Assembly: GCA_902800245.1 (NCBI GenBank)
Contig: CADCDY010000007.1
Span: 1-64,000 of the forward strand
Reading direction: 5' to 3'
DNA: 64,000 nucleotides
Source: an uncultured Prevotellaceae bacterium
GTDB lineage: Bacteria > Bacteroidota > Bacteroidia > Bacteroidales > Bacteroidaceae
Position 1 is the first letter of the stretch. Each line of letters opens with the position of its first letter. Shown here piece by piece: positions 7,126 to 15,193 of this stretch. Both the position numbers and the translations under genes were made by a program. The notes below the pieces were generated by a model. That model saw only the letters and a list, made by a program, of their open reading frames with translations, did not search any database and was not told the DNA's origin.

Positions 7126-7710
7126 ATGAACTACTTGGAAGAGAAAATAATGCGGGATGGTGTTATCCTGCCGGGAAACGTTTTGAAAGTTGACGGTTTC
7201 TTAAACCATCAGGTTGACATAGATGCAATGCGCTTTATGGCACAGGAGTTGCAGCGAAGGTTTGAGGGCGTCAAGATCACCAAGATTTTGACCATCGAGG
7301 CCAGTGGCATTGCCATTGCTACCATGCTGGCGCATTATCTCCATGTACCTTTCGTCTTTGCCAAGAAGTGTCTGACCATCAACAGCATTGATGACAAATA
7401 CGTATCACACGCATTCTCTTTCACAGAAAACCGGCGGCACTCGGTTTATGTGTCTAAACCGTATCTCTCTCCTGCCGATCATGTGCTTATAGTGGACGAC
7501 TTTTTGGCAGAGAGTGAAGCAACCCACGCCCTGATTGACATCGTACGCCAGGCAGGAGCAACACTGGCAGGCATCGGCATAGCCATCGAGAAGGGCTACC
7601 AAAAGGGGGGACGCCTGTTGCGTGACGAAGGCTACCATCTGGAGTCAATAGCCATCATCAAAGAGATGGATGTAAAGACGCAAACCATCAGGTTCGTCGA
7701 TCAAGGGTGA
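7126..7710 (+). CDS. xpt: Xanthine phosphoribosyltransferase
   Basis: 194 residues, the usual length for the family. It transfers the phosphoribosyl group of PRPP to xanthine, giving XMP in cytoplasmic purine salvage. The PRPP-binding loop VLIVDDFLA lies at about 120-128, and TIEASGIAIA at about 56-65 is the usual glycine-containing segment. Family members often read DDFLANG; here the residues after DDFLA are ESE, a small departure. The ATG at 7126 is chosen over the in-frame ATGs at 7069 and 7096 because the promoter -7 box ends at 7108, so those codons lie upstream of the transcript start. Monocistronic; the next gene converges on it. Confidence 0.85.
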   Translation: MNYLEEKIMRDGVILPGNVLKVDGFLNHQVDIDAMRFMAQELQRRFEGVKITKILTIEASGIAIATMLAHYLHVPFVFAKKCLTINSIDDKYVSHAFSFTENRRHSVYVSKPYLSPADHVLIVDDFLAESEATHALIDIVRQAGATLAGIGIAIEKGYQKGGRLLRDEGYHLESIAIIKEMDVKTQTIRFVDQG

Positions 7711-7722
7711 AGGCGGGAAATG

Positions 7723-8364
7723 TTAAGAATTCAAGTTATCAATATCCTTCATGCATTCCTCAAAGATGGCTTCTTGCTGGCTCTTCGACATATCAGCCAG
7801 CGGCATGAAGGTGGTGAAGAAACTGATGCCTACAGATGCTTTCCCGTCCAAATATTCCTTACCTGATAACTTAAAACAGAATCCGTCTGGAACAAGGAAC
7901 CCTTCTCCTGCAAACTCACCATATTTCTCGATATGCTTGTTGATACGCTCATCGACAGCCATAGGCTTCATCTCTGAGTTACGTGCCAGGAACCTCACGG
8001 CAACCTCATTGGCTGTCATTTCCGGTTGTTTCAGGAAACGTTCCTTGTAACGCTGGAGGAAATGGCTGGTGAAGACATGTATCGCAGGCGAACGCCAGTC
8101 GGTCCACTTGATGATAAACCGCTTGCTGCCGTCGAACAGGACGCAGAGGTAGCCTGAGAGGATAGGTCCGAACGGGTGTTCGCGATAGAAATAGATGATG
8201 TACTGGTTGTTGGATGAGGGAACCTTGTAGTCATACATCACATAGTTCTGAAAACTCATCCGCCTGTTCATCTCCTTGACAGCCTTGGAGCGCAGGACAT
8301 CACGTTTCCAGTCCAGTTTCTTCATCTCTCCCATGAGCGTGTCGTAGACCTCATGGAGGTTCAT
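7723..8364 (-). CDS. Hypothetical protein, 213 residues
   Basis: Unrecognised soluble protein. It starts MNLHEVYDTLMGEM, has a Trp/Tyr-rich centre (IIKWTDWRSPAIHVFTSHF and an FLQRYKERFL segment), and ends in an acidic Asp/Asn-rich tail. No signal peptide or membrane helix is seen. The start at 8364 is chosen because a -7 box (minus-strand TACCTTTG) at 8385-8392 lies just upstream; a Met at 8379 would leave almost no leader, and the longer frame to 8463 runs through a repeat. It converges with xpt, 12 bp apart. Proteins with this RYKERF segment are common in Prevotella without an assigned role. Confidence 0.6.
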   Translation of the reverse strand: MNLHEVYDTLMGEMKKLDWKRDVLRSKAVKEMNRRMSFQNYVMYDYKVPSSNNQYIIYFYREHPFGPILSGYLCVLFDGSKRFIIKWTDWRSPAIHVFTSHFLQRYKERFLKQPEMTANEVAVRFLARNSEMKPMAVDERINKHIEKYGEFAGEGFLVPDGFCFKLSGKEYLDGKASVGISFFTTFMPLADMSKSQQEAIFEECMKDIDNLNS

Positions 8365-8384
8365 GTTTGCTACTATCATGGGTG

Positions 8385-8392
8385 CAAAGGTA
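8385..8392 (-). promoter_or_regulatory. -7 box (TACCTTTG) of the 213-residue gene
   Basis: A perfect TAnnTTTG on the minus strand, overlapping the left end of a dispersed repeat (8391-8468). A second minus-strand TACCTTTG occurs at the far end of that repeat (8461-8468). Confidence 0.6.
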
Positions 8393-8468
8393 CGAATAAG
8401 CGAGCGAAATACCAAAAAAATTTTGAGTATTCCCGAGCGGGAGTGCCTTCGAGCATAGCTCAAAGGTA
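8391..8468. repeat. Dispersed repeat, copy 1 (about 78 bp)
   Basis: It shares with 9086-9155 the blocks TACGA-TTAAGCGAGCG, CCGAGCG-GAGT and TTCGA with a closing TCAAAG. The centre forms a hairpin (AATAC, AAAA / TTTT, GTATT). The two copies lie on the same strand on either side of the bcp pseudogene. Confidence 0.6.
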
Positions 8469-8520
8469 CGGAGTTTTTGATAAATATCAGTCATTGAAGT
8501 GTAGAAATTGCCTAAAGATA

Positions 8521-8552
8521 TTTGTTTTGTCGGCGGAAAAGTTGTATCTTTG
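8521..8552 (+). promoter_or_regulatory. Promoter of the bcp pseudogene (TTTG-N20-TATCTTTG)
   Basis: TTTG at 8521-8524 and TATCTTTG at 8545-8552 have exact 20-bp spacing. The 18 bases at 8516-8533 are identical to 7072-7089 in front of xpt, well beyond the promoter boxes. Confidence 0.8.
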
Positions 8553-8577
8553 CAGCATTAACTAACAGATCATGACT

Positions 8578-8996
8578 ATGAACATTGGAGACAAGGCGCC
8601 CGAGATTCTGGGCAAGGACGAACAGGGACGGGACATCCGTCTGAGTGATTACAAGGGACGCAAGCTGGTGCTGTATTTCTATCCGAAGGACAACACGAGC
8701 GGTATGGCGAACTGCAAGGTGCGGGCTATGAGGTGGTAGGTGTGAGCAAAGACTCGGCCGCTTCGCATGTGAAGTTTAAGGAGAAGCACGAACTGCCCTT
8801 CCCGCTGATTGCTGACGTGGACAAGACGCTGTTGCAGGCGATGGGTGTCTGGGGCGAGAAGGTGATGTACGGCAAGAAGACCGAAGGCACCATCCGCACC
8901 ACCTTTATTATTAATGAGGAGGGCATCATCGAGCAGATCTTCGCTGGCAAGCAGGTGAAGACTAAGGAGCACGCCGAGCAGATACTACAGAAATAG
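8578..8996 (+). pseudogene. bcp: Peroxiredoxin (Bcp/AhpC-TSA family), broken by a small deletion
   Basis: The first part reads [16 protein letters not shown] through [12 protein letters not shown], the canonical start of a Bcp thiol peroxidase. The next bases jump to [15 protein letters not shown] in another frame, and the rest (to 8996) is intact: FPLIADVDKTLLQAMGVWG and RTTFIINEEG. Intact relatives have about eleven more residues at the junction, including the peroxidatic Cys after TSG and usually a resolving Cys. The missing piece is about 34 nt, so both the active site and the frame are lost near 8700. The start could also be 8572. The promoter is intact, so this is either a recent inactivation or a sequence/assembly error. 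Confidence 0.8.
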
Positions 8997-9085
8997 TTCT
9001 TTTCCTATATTCAACACAAAAACTAAAAAAAAAGAAGAAAAGCGTGTAGTTTTTCGTAACCATACTGCGTCTAATGGGTGAAAGA

Positions 9086-9155
9086 TACGATTAAGCGAGC
9101 GGTTTCGCAAATGTATTTGCAGAAATCCGAGCGTGAGTATTTTCGACGAAAGTCA
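9086..9155. repeat. Dispersed repeat, copy 2 (about 70 bp)
   Basis: Second copy of the element at 8391-8468. The core hairpin here is GCAAAT-GT-ATTTGC (9107-9120), different in sequence but in the same position as the hairpin in copy 1. It lies upstream of the sigma-factor gene, where no clear TAnnTTTG promoter was found. Confidence 0.55.
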
Positions 9156-9178
9156 AAGATTCAAAAAACAGAACGACA

Positions 9179-9661
9179 ATGACAACATTAGAAAGACAGT
9201 TTGCGCAAACCGTAGCGGAACAGAAGAGCACCATCTACACCGTGTGCTACATGTTCTCGCAGGATGCCGACGAAGTGAACGACTTGTTCCAGGAGGTACT
9301 AGTCAATCTTTGGAAAGGTTTCGAGAGCTTCGAGCATCGCAGTGACATCAAGACGTGGATCTATCGCGTCGCCCTGAACACCTGTATATCGATCGACAGG
9401 AAAAAGAAGCGACGCCAATCCGAAGTCCGACTGACAATGGACATCAACCTCTTTGAAGACCGCGACGAGGACACGCGCCAGGTGGACATGCTCCACAAGC
9501 GTATCTCCAAGCTCCAACCCTTCGACCGTGCGATTGTCCTGCTCTGGCTTGAGAACCTCAGCTATGAGGAAATCGGACAGATTGTCGGCATCACCGCTAA
9601 GAACGTCAGCGTACGCCTGTTTAGAATCAGAGAACAGTTAAAACAAATGTCTAACGATTAA
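9179..9661 (+). CDS. ECF-type RNA polymerase sigma factor
   Basis: 160 residues, the usual size of an extracytoplasmic-function sigma factor. Region 2 (about 8-75) includes DLFQEVLVNLWKGFESFEHRSD and KTWIYRVALNTCI, for -10 recognition and core binding. Region 4 (about 105-155) includes RAIVLLWLENLSYEEIGQIVGI and VRLFRIREQLK, a helix-turn-helix for the -35 element. Regions 1 and 3 are absent, as expected. The next gene starts 13 bp downstream on the same strand and encodes a membrane protein, the position where anti-sigma factors usually lie. Confidence 0.9.
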   Translation: MTTLERQFAQTVAEQKSTIYTVCYMFSQDADEVNDLFQEVLVNLWKGFESFEHRSDIKTWIYRVALNTCISIDRKKKRRQSEVRLTMDINLFEDRDEDTRQVDMLHKRISKLQPFDRAIVLLWLENLSYEEIGQIVGITAKNVSVRLFRIREQLKQMSND

Positions 9662-9674
9662 AAAACGACCCATT

Positions 9675-10337
9675 ATGAACGTTTCGAATAAGCGAGAGCA
9701 AAATGAGTTTACTCATTCTGCCGAGAGTGAGAAAGGTGCAACGAAGTTGAACAACAATGATTTTGAATTAGAGAATATGCGCCAGCAGATGGAAACCCTG
9801 AAGAAGAAGCTGGGCCAGCAGGAAATAGTGAACGACCGCTTTATCCGTCACTCAATGGAAAAGACCGCAGGCAACATCAGCCGCAGATATTACATGATTA
9901 TGGCTCTCTGTCTGCTGATGATCCCCTACAGCTATTGGGCATTCGTGAGTCTAAACGGTTTCTCCATTCCTTTCTGGATTTTCACCTGCATCACCATGCT
10001 GGTTAGCTTTGGAGGCACCTTCTATAACAGCAGGAAACTGAGCGATTCGAACATGATGACCAACAACCTCGTGGACGTCCGTCGCCGTATGGCCAGCGCC
10101 AAGAAGTTCGATGCCAACTGGCTTCTCATCGGTATCCCTATGGCTATCGTCTTCCTGTGCTGGTTTATGTACGAGTCTTATCAGCTTCATCCAAATGCCT
10201 TTTTCAACGGGCTCTTCTGGGCAGGATGCATCGGTGGCGTTATTGGAGCCATCTGGGGATTCTCCCTCCACTTCAAGACCCAGCGCCAGTATCAGGACAT
10301 CATCGACCAGATAGAAGACCTGACAGCAGAGGAGTAA
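9675..10337 (+). CDS. Membrane protein in operon with ECF sigma factor
   Basis: 220 residues. The soluble N-terminus (1-70) carries a short coiled-coil-like stretch (LENMRQQMETLKKKLGQQE). It is followed by four predicted membrane helices in two hairpins: IMALCLLMIPYSYWAFV and PFWIFTCITMLVSFGGTF, then WLLIGIPMAIVFLCWFMY and FFNGLFWAGCIGGVIGAIWGF. The C-terminus is acidic. It is not a recognisable FecR or zinc anti-sigma protein, but its position 13 bp after the sigma gene and its cytoplasmic N-terminus make a sigma-regulating role possible. That is inference. It converges on the GH43 operon five bp away. Confidence 0.6.
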   Translation: MNVSNKREQNEFTHSAESEKGATKLNNNDFELENMRQQMETLKKKLGQQEIVNDRFIRHSMEKTAGNISRRYYMIMALCLLMIPYSYWAFVSLNGFSIPFWIFTCITMLVSFGGTFYNSRKLSDSNMMTNNLVDVRRRMASAKKFDANWLLIGIPMAIVFLCWFMYESYQLHPNAFFNGLFWAGCIGGVIGAIWGFSLHFKTQRQYQDIIDQIEDLTAEE

Positions 10338-10342
10338 AGCCT

Positions 10343-12763
10343 TTATTGGATGACGGTCTTTTTCCCGTTGATGATGTAAATGCCAGGTTTCAGTTTGGTG
10401 GCTGATGGGAATTGTCTGCCCTGTAGGTCATAAACGATACCTGGCATTTTCTCTCTATCTGCCGATACCTTCTCTACGGCTGTTGGCGAGTAGTCGTCGT
10501 TGTTGGTCAGATAGATGTCCTCCACCTTGATATCCTTGTTGCCCATACCCCAGAATGCCACGATGCGGATGTTCTTCGTGTTGAGTTTCACGCCATTCTT
10601 GGTCTTTGCCGTCTTCAGGTTCACCACGATCTGTTTGCTTGAGCCAAAGGCTGGCGACTCGAAGCCATCACTCCAGATGCTGTTTTCTGTAAAGATATTC
10701 AGGTGGGAATCGTTACTGGTGGTAGCCAGTTTGATGACGAGATACTTGTAGTCAGACATGTCAGCGCCATTAGCATACTCCCAACCCATCTGTCCGTACT
10801 GACTGGGACGGAAGGTGTGACTCTCCTCCGTATATTTTCCGTTGCCGTAGAAGTCGGTCTTGATATACTGGGCACTGAAGGGGAAGAAGGTAGAACGAAC
10901 ATTGAAGGCCGTCTCGAACTTCTGCCCCACAGGGTCAGTATAGAAGGCATTGACCTGCGCCTGTCCTTCTTTCAGGCCATAAAGGCGTCCTTGTGCTATC
11001 TTGACACAGTTGCTGTTGCTGATGTCATAGCTGGTCTGCGAAGCCACGTTCTCCGTACGCCCATCGCGGAAGGTGGCCGTCAGTGGAAGCGTGCCACTGT
11101 TGCCAATCATCACCTCCATATCCTCAAATGGCAGTTCTATCTTCTCAGCGGTGAGGATGTCCTCAGGATAGGCAGGAACGGTTGTCGGATCGTCGTCAGC
11201 CTCACTGAATTTGTCTTCTGTCGAAATCCAGTCGAAGTCAGCATAGCCACGCTCCTCGTTCTCTTTCGTCGCATAGCAGAACAGGCCGAAGCGGGCACCC
11301 ACGAACACTGTGAGATTGAAGCTTAGCGTGGTTTGGTCACCCAGTGCACTATACCGAGAATTGTTGAGTGAATAGTAGAACTTCGTCTTGCTATCGCTAT
11401 AGTTCATGGTAGCACGCAAGTAGACCACATCCGTTATCTCTACCTCTTTTGTCTTTTCTGAAGGGGTAAAGCCATTATTCGTTCTCAACTGGTCCTGACG
11501 CCAAACCAAGCGGCACTTGCCATCCTTCTTCTCTACGGCGATATAGGCGTAGGGGTCTTGGAATACGCAGATGCCAGCACGGTCGCCCTCTTGCAGATGC
11601 GACACGTCGATACGCACCGTACCCTTCGAGGCTTTGTCAGTATAGGCATAGATGCGCTGGGTAAGCATGTTGCGTGCCTGCGTCAGTTTTTCAACAGGTG
11701 CACCCGTCTTCAGTCGCAACCACCCTGGACGTTCGAAGAGTGACCATGCACCATTGTCAGGCGTGTGGTTCCACTCCCACTGCAACCCCAGTGGATAGCT
11801 GCGGAAGCTGTCAGTAGTAGGCAGAACGGTAATAGGATAGGTCGCTCCCACGTTGGGTTTCGTATAGGTGGTATACGGCTTACCATTATTGCCAACGATG
11901 GGCCAACCGTCTACCCACGTCACAGGCTGCAGGTTGGGCATACGGCCCATAGCACCCTTGTCCTCCTGCATGATGGTCCACCACTCGTTACCATCAGGTG
12001 TATCAATAAGTGAGCCCTGGTGGATGGTGTTGACCTTTCCGTCGATGTATTTCTCCAGCAACATTTTCTCCTCGTTATACGGGCCGAAGACGTTTTTCGA
12101 ACGGAATGCAACCTGCCCTGACGGCCAACCGCCATAGGTGGCATAGATATAGTAGTATTCACCAATCTTATAGAAATGACATCCCTCCAGTCCAGTACCT
12201 TCTTTGCTAATGACACGTTTCTCCTTGATGAAGTTGAAGTCTTCGTCAAGCTCACATACCGTGATGTTGCCATTGCCGCAGGCCACATACACCTTGCCGT
12301 TGTCGAACAACATGCCTGGGTCGTAGTAACCTCGCGAGATGGTCTTCTTCTCCCACTCGCCTTCAGGGTCGCTGGCCGAGAGCACAAAGGCGCCGGCGTC
12401 GTTGCAGTTCAGCAGGATGTAGAACTTCCCGTTGTGATATTTCATCGAGCAGGCCCACATACCTTTGGCATAGGCATCCTGACCATTGATGAGTGAATAG
12501 TTCTCCTTGTCGCAAAGGTCAGCGAGCGGCTGTGCACAATATTCCCAGTTCACGAGGTCTTTTGACTTGACGATAGTGGCACCTGGCAATAGGCACATGG
12601 TGGTGCTGACCATGTAATAGGTATCACCCACACGAATTACATCAGGGTCTGGTATATCAGCGAAAACAACAGGATTCTTATACTTTCCATTACCTTGGTC
12701 GCCCTGCGCCCATGCCACGACAGTCATCATGAGAACTGTCCATACGAGAAGAAGTCTTTTCAT
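10343..12763 (-). CDS. Glycoside hydrolase family 43 protein with C-terminal beta domains
   Basis: 806 residues with a signal peptide (1-20). The GH43 five-bladed propeller spans about 28-310. The catalytic base is Asp of DIPDPD (about 39), the pKa-setting Asp is in GYYDPGMLFDNGK, and the general acid Glu is in GTGLEGCHFYKIGEYYYIYA. A beta-sandwich of the GH43_C2 type follows (about 325-525), then a further beta domain, and a tail with YDLQGRQ and GIYIINGKK resembling type IX sorting signals. The family cleaves beta-xylosides or alpha-arabinofuranosides; the exact linkage is not readable from sequence. It is the second gene of a two-gene operon, five bp after another GH43. Confidence 0.8.
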   Translation of the reverse strand: MKRLLLVWTVLMMTVVAWAQGDQGNGKYKNPVVFADIPDPDVIRVGDTYYMVSTTMCLLPGATIVKSKDLVNWEYCAQPLADLCDKENYSLINGQDAYAKGMWACSMKYHNGKFYILLNCNDAGAFVLSASDPEGEWEKKTISRGYYDPGMLFDNGKVYVACGNGNITVCELDEDFNFIKEKRVISKEGTGLEGCHFYKIGEYYYIYATYGGWPSGQVAFRSKNVFGPYNEEKMLLEKYIDGKVNTIHQGSLIDTPDGNEWWTIMQEDKGAMGRMPNLQPVTWVDGWPIVGNNGKPYTTYTKPNVGATYPITVLPTTDSFRSYPLGLQWEWNHTPDNGAWSLFERPGWLRLKTGAPVEKLTQARNMLTQRIYAYTDKASKGTVRIDVSHLQEGDRAGICVFQDPYAYIAVEKKDGKCRLVWRQDQLRTNNGFTPSEKTKEVEITDVVYLRATMNYSDSKTKFYYSLNNSRYSALGDQTTLSFNLTVFVGARFGLFCYATKENEERGYADFDWISTEDKFSEADDDPTTVPAYPEDILTAEKIELPFEDMEVMIGNSGTLPLTATFRDGRTENVASQTSYDISNSNCVKIAQGRLYGLKEGQAQVNAFYTDPVGQKFETAFNVRSTFFPFSAQYIKTDFYGNGKYTEESHTFRPSQYGQMGWEYANGADMSDYKYLVIKLATTSNDSHLNIFTENSIWSDGFESPAFGSSKQIVVNLKTAKTKNGVKLNTKNIRIVAFWGMGNKDIKVEDIYLTNNDDYSPTAVEKVSADREKMPGIVYDLQGRQFPSATKLKPGIYIINGKKTVIQ

Positions 12764-12768
12764 ATCTA

Positions 12769-14262
12769 CTACTTTATTACTTTCTTACCATTAATGATAC
12801 GGATGGAATGGCCGTTATTTGCACCATTTGTCTGACGTCCCTGCAAGTCGTAGGCGTTTTGGTTGCCAGGATGTTCTACGCTTACATTCCTAATATCGGA
12901 GGTTTCTTTGAAGAACTGCCAGTTGTCGAACTGAAGCTTTGCAGAGGGTGAGTTTGGTAAAATGAAAAACAGGTCCTGAACATCAGTGATTGGTTCATTC
13001 AGCGTCAGGGTCAGTTCAGCCCATTCACCATTGGTAGGTTCTATGACCAAAGTACCTTTGCTGGTTCCCGACTTGTTGCCAGTGCGTATCACTATCTTTG
13101 TATTACCTTCTGACTTAACGCGTGCCTTGAATGTCGTTGCACCATCCTCGCCGAAATCTACGTTGCGTACTTTGATATAGCTGCTTCTGCTGCTGTGCGT
13201 GACGTAACAGCCGTTGTAGTCGCCTTCGCACAACACGTCCTTACAGTCGTTGATGGTTTCAGCCTCCTGTAGGACAAAGGGATTCAGCGTCTGTAGGGGT
13301 TCTACACCTTTCGTGGTAAAATTGATAAACGGAATGGTGCCGTCTTCGTTAGGGGTGAATTCCTCTATGCAGGTAGAGCGCTTATAGCCTCCACCATTAG
13401 GCAGTTTGCCGTTGTGGTAGAACATATAGTAGTGACCTTTATACTCCACACTGCCGCCATGAATGGTAAAGCTGTTTTCTGCCTCTCCCAATACCTTGCC
13501 CTGATAGGTCCAAGGGCCTGTAGCCTTGTCAGCCGTAGAGTAGGCCCAATGCTCAGGCACACCACCAGCCGCATACTCCAGGTAATACTTTCCGTTACGC
13601 TTGTAAAGCCACGATGCCTCCTCGAAGTTAGGGTCGCCGTTGTCGTTCTTGTGTGGTCCAAAGGCTGTCTCATTCTTGACATTCACAGAAACCTCACTGC
13701 CTGTGAATGAGGTCATGTTCTTATTTAGCTTTACATACCAGAGGTTGTTATTGCCATAATAAAGGTATGCTTGATCGTTGTCGTCAATGAATACCGTGGG
13801 GTCAATCTTGAACCATCCTTTAACCAAAGGTTTATTGATGGGATCTTTATAGGGACCGGCAGGGTTGTCAGCCACCGCTACGCCAATGCCAGGATAAGCC
13901 TCGCCCTTGATAGTTGCAGTCACGTACCAATACCATTTACCATTGCGCTCGATACATTGGCTCGCCCAACAGTCGTTGTCCTGTTTGGCCCAAGCGGAGA
14001 AAGTGGCTGATGTCAGAGGTGTGCCGCGATACGTCCAGTTCACCATATCGACAGTGCTATAAAGCAACCAGTCCTTCATAGTGAAGTAGTTGTTTAAGGT
14101 CTCGTCCTCGTCGTGGTCAACGAACAAATAGAGCGTATCCCCATGCACGTAGGGAGCCGGATCCGGCGTATAACGGTCGCAAATAATCGGATTCTGAGCC
14201 ACAAGAGACGTTGAGTAAAAGCAGGTCAAAACGCCCCCAATGAATAGCGATAGTTTTTTCAT
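12769..14262 (-). CDS. GH43 protein with CBM6-like domain
   Basis: 497 residues with a signal peptide (1-22, ending VAQ). The GH43 domain spans about 25-325: YTPDPAPYVHG carries the base Asp, GWFKIDPTVFIDDNDQAYLY the modulating Asp, and NFEEASWLYKRNGKYYLEY the acid Glu. Residues 335-455 form a CBM6-like beta-sandwich that starts with the usual EAE, suited to binding xylan or arabinan. The tail (AYDLQGRQ and RIINGKKVIK) resembles a type IX sorting end. It is likely an arabinofuranosidase or xylosidase acting outside the cell. It is first in the two-gene GH43 operon, with a -7 box 18 bp upstream of its start and divergent from murQ. Confidence 0.8.
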   Translation of the reverse strand: MKKLSLFIGGVLTCFYSTSLVAQNPIICDRYTPDPAPYVHGDTLYLFVDHDEDETLNNYFTMKDWLLYSTVDMVNWTYRGTPLTSATFSAWAKQDNDCWASQCIERNGKWYWYVTATIKGEAYPGIGVAVADNPAGPYKDPINKPLVKGWFKIDPTVFIDDNDQAYLYYGNNNLWYVKLNKNMTSFTGSEVSVNVKNETAFGPHKNDNGDPNFEEASWLYKRNGKYYLEYAAGGVPEHWAYSTADKATGPWTYQGKVLGEAENSFTIHGGSVEYKGHYYMFYHNGKLPNGGGYKRSTCIEEFTPNEDGTIPFINFTTKGVEPLQTLNPFVLQEAETINDCKDVLCEGDYNGCYVTHSSRSSYIKVRNVDFGEDGATTFKARVKSEGNTKIVIRTGNKSGTSKGTLVIEPTNGEWAELTLTLNEPITDVQDLFFILPNSPSAKLQFDNWQFFKETSDIRNVSVEHPGNQNAYDLQGRQTNGANNGHSIRIINGKKVIK

Positions 14263-14279
14263 TTTCTTTTTTTTGTCTG

Positions 14280-14287
14280 CAAAGATA
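14280..14287 (-). promoter_or_regulatory. -7 box of the GH43 operon
   Basis: Minus-strand TATCTTTG, a perfect TAnnTTTG match, 18 bp before the start at 14262. Confidence 0.65.
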
Positions 14288-14308
14288 CGAAATATTCGAA
14301 TAATTTAT

Positions 14309-14316
14309 TACCTTTG
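14309..14316 (+). promoter_or_regulatory. -7 box in front of murQ
   Basis: TACCTTTG, 31 bp upstream of the murQ start. The two divergent -7 boxes are 21 bp apart, so the promoters overlap and may compete. Confidence 0.65.
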
Positions 14317-14347
14317 CAGCCAAAAATAATGAGATCATCTGGAACGG

Positions 14348-15094
14348 ATGTCGGTAGGCGAGCTGTTACAACACATCAACGAAGAGGACCTGCGGGTAGC
14401 GGAAGCCGTCCGTCAGGCTCTTCCGCAGATAGAGGCATTGGTCACAGCTATTGAGCCGAGAATGAAACACGGTGGACGATTGTTTTATGTGGGAGCAGGA
14501 ACCAGCGGACGCTTAGGCGTGCTTGATGCCAGTGAACTGCCGCCAACGTTTGGTGTCTCGCCCGATTGGGTGGTGGGCATCATTGCCGGTGGTGACGAGG
14601 CATTGCGCAATGCCATTGAAAACGCGGAGGACGATAAAGAACAAGGTTGGAAAGACCTGCAACAGTTTCTTCCCACTGCCGATGATACGGTATTGGGAAT
14701 TGCGGCCTCAGGCACTACGCCTTACGTGATAGGCGCTTTGAAAAATGCCCGTAAGCAAGGACTGTTGACAGGCAGTATTACCAGCAATCCCAATAGCCCA
14801 TTGGCCGCTGTTTCTGACTATCCCATTGAGACCATTGTAGGGCCCGAGTTTGTGACGGGTTCCAGTCGTATGAAAAGCGGAACGGCACAGAAGATGGTGC
14901 TCAATATGATTTCCACCTCACTGATGATTCGTATGGGCCGTGTCAAAGGCAACCGCATGGTTAAGATGAAGCTGACCAATGCCAAACTCAGAGATCGCGG
15001 TACACGCATGATTCAGGAGTCGCTGGGACTGTCCTACGACGAGGCCGAACGGCGTTTGCTCGACGCAGGTAGCGTGGATAAGGTGCTTAAATAG
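14348..15094 (+). CDS. murQ: N-acetylmuramic acid 6-phosphate etherase, probably 5' truncated
   Basis: 248 residues. The enzyme cleaves the D-lactyl ether of MurNAc-6-phosphate in cytoplasmic peptidoglycan recycling. The SIS domain is clear: LFYVGAGTSGRLGVLDASELPPTF, IIAGGDEALRNAIENAEDD, GIAASGTTPYVIGAL and FVTGSSRMKSGTAQK. The catalytic Glu lies in DASELPP. Relatives begin 15 to 20 residues earlier and read close to LEKMSVGELL. Here the codons just before the ATG still read DHLER, but a TGA stands at 14330-14332, six codons upstream, and a lone ATG at 14329 is in another frame. A 5' deletion next to the promoter is the simplest explanation. The core is intact, so activity may remain. Confidence 0.8.
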   Translation: MSVGELLQHINEEDLRVAEAVRQALPQIEALVTAIEPRMKHGGRLFYVGAGTSGRLGVLDASELPPTFGVSPDWVVGIIAGGDEALRNAIENAEDDKEQGWKDLQQFLPTADDTVLGIAASGTTPYVIGALKNARKQGLLTGSITSNPNSPLAAVSDYPIETIVGPEFVTGSSRMKSGTAQKMVLNMISTSLMIRMGRVKGNRMVKMKLTNAKLRDRGTRMIQESLGLSYDEAERRLLDAGSVDKVLK

Positions 15095-15158
15095 TCCGTT
15101 TTTCACACCTTATAATATAAAAAAACGTAAAATCTGCCGTTGTCCGAAAGATTATGTT

Positions 15159-15166
15159 TACCTTTG
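15159..15166 (+). promoter_or_regulatory. -7 box of the GH3-to-CobD operon
   Basis: TACCTTTG, 27 bp upstream of the start at 15194. It is the only promoter seen before 22179, which fits one transcript for six genes. Confidence 0.6.
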
Positions 15167-15193
15167 CACGTTGTATTAAATAAAACGAGCACG

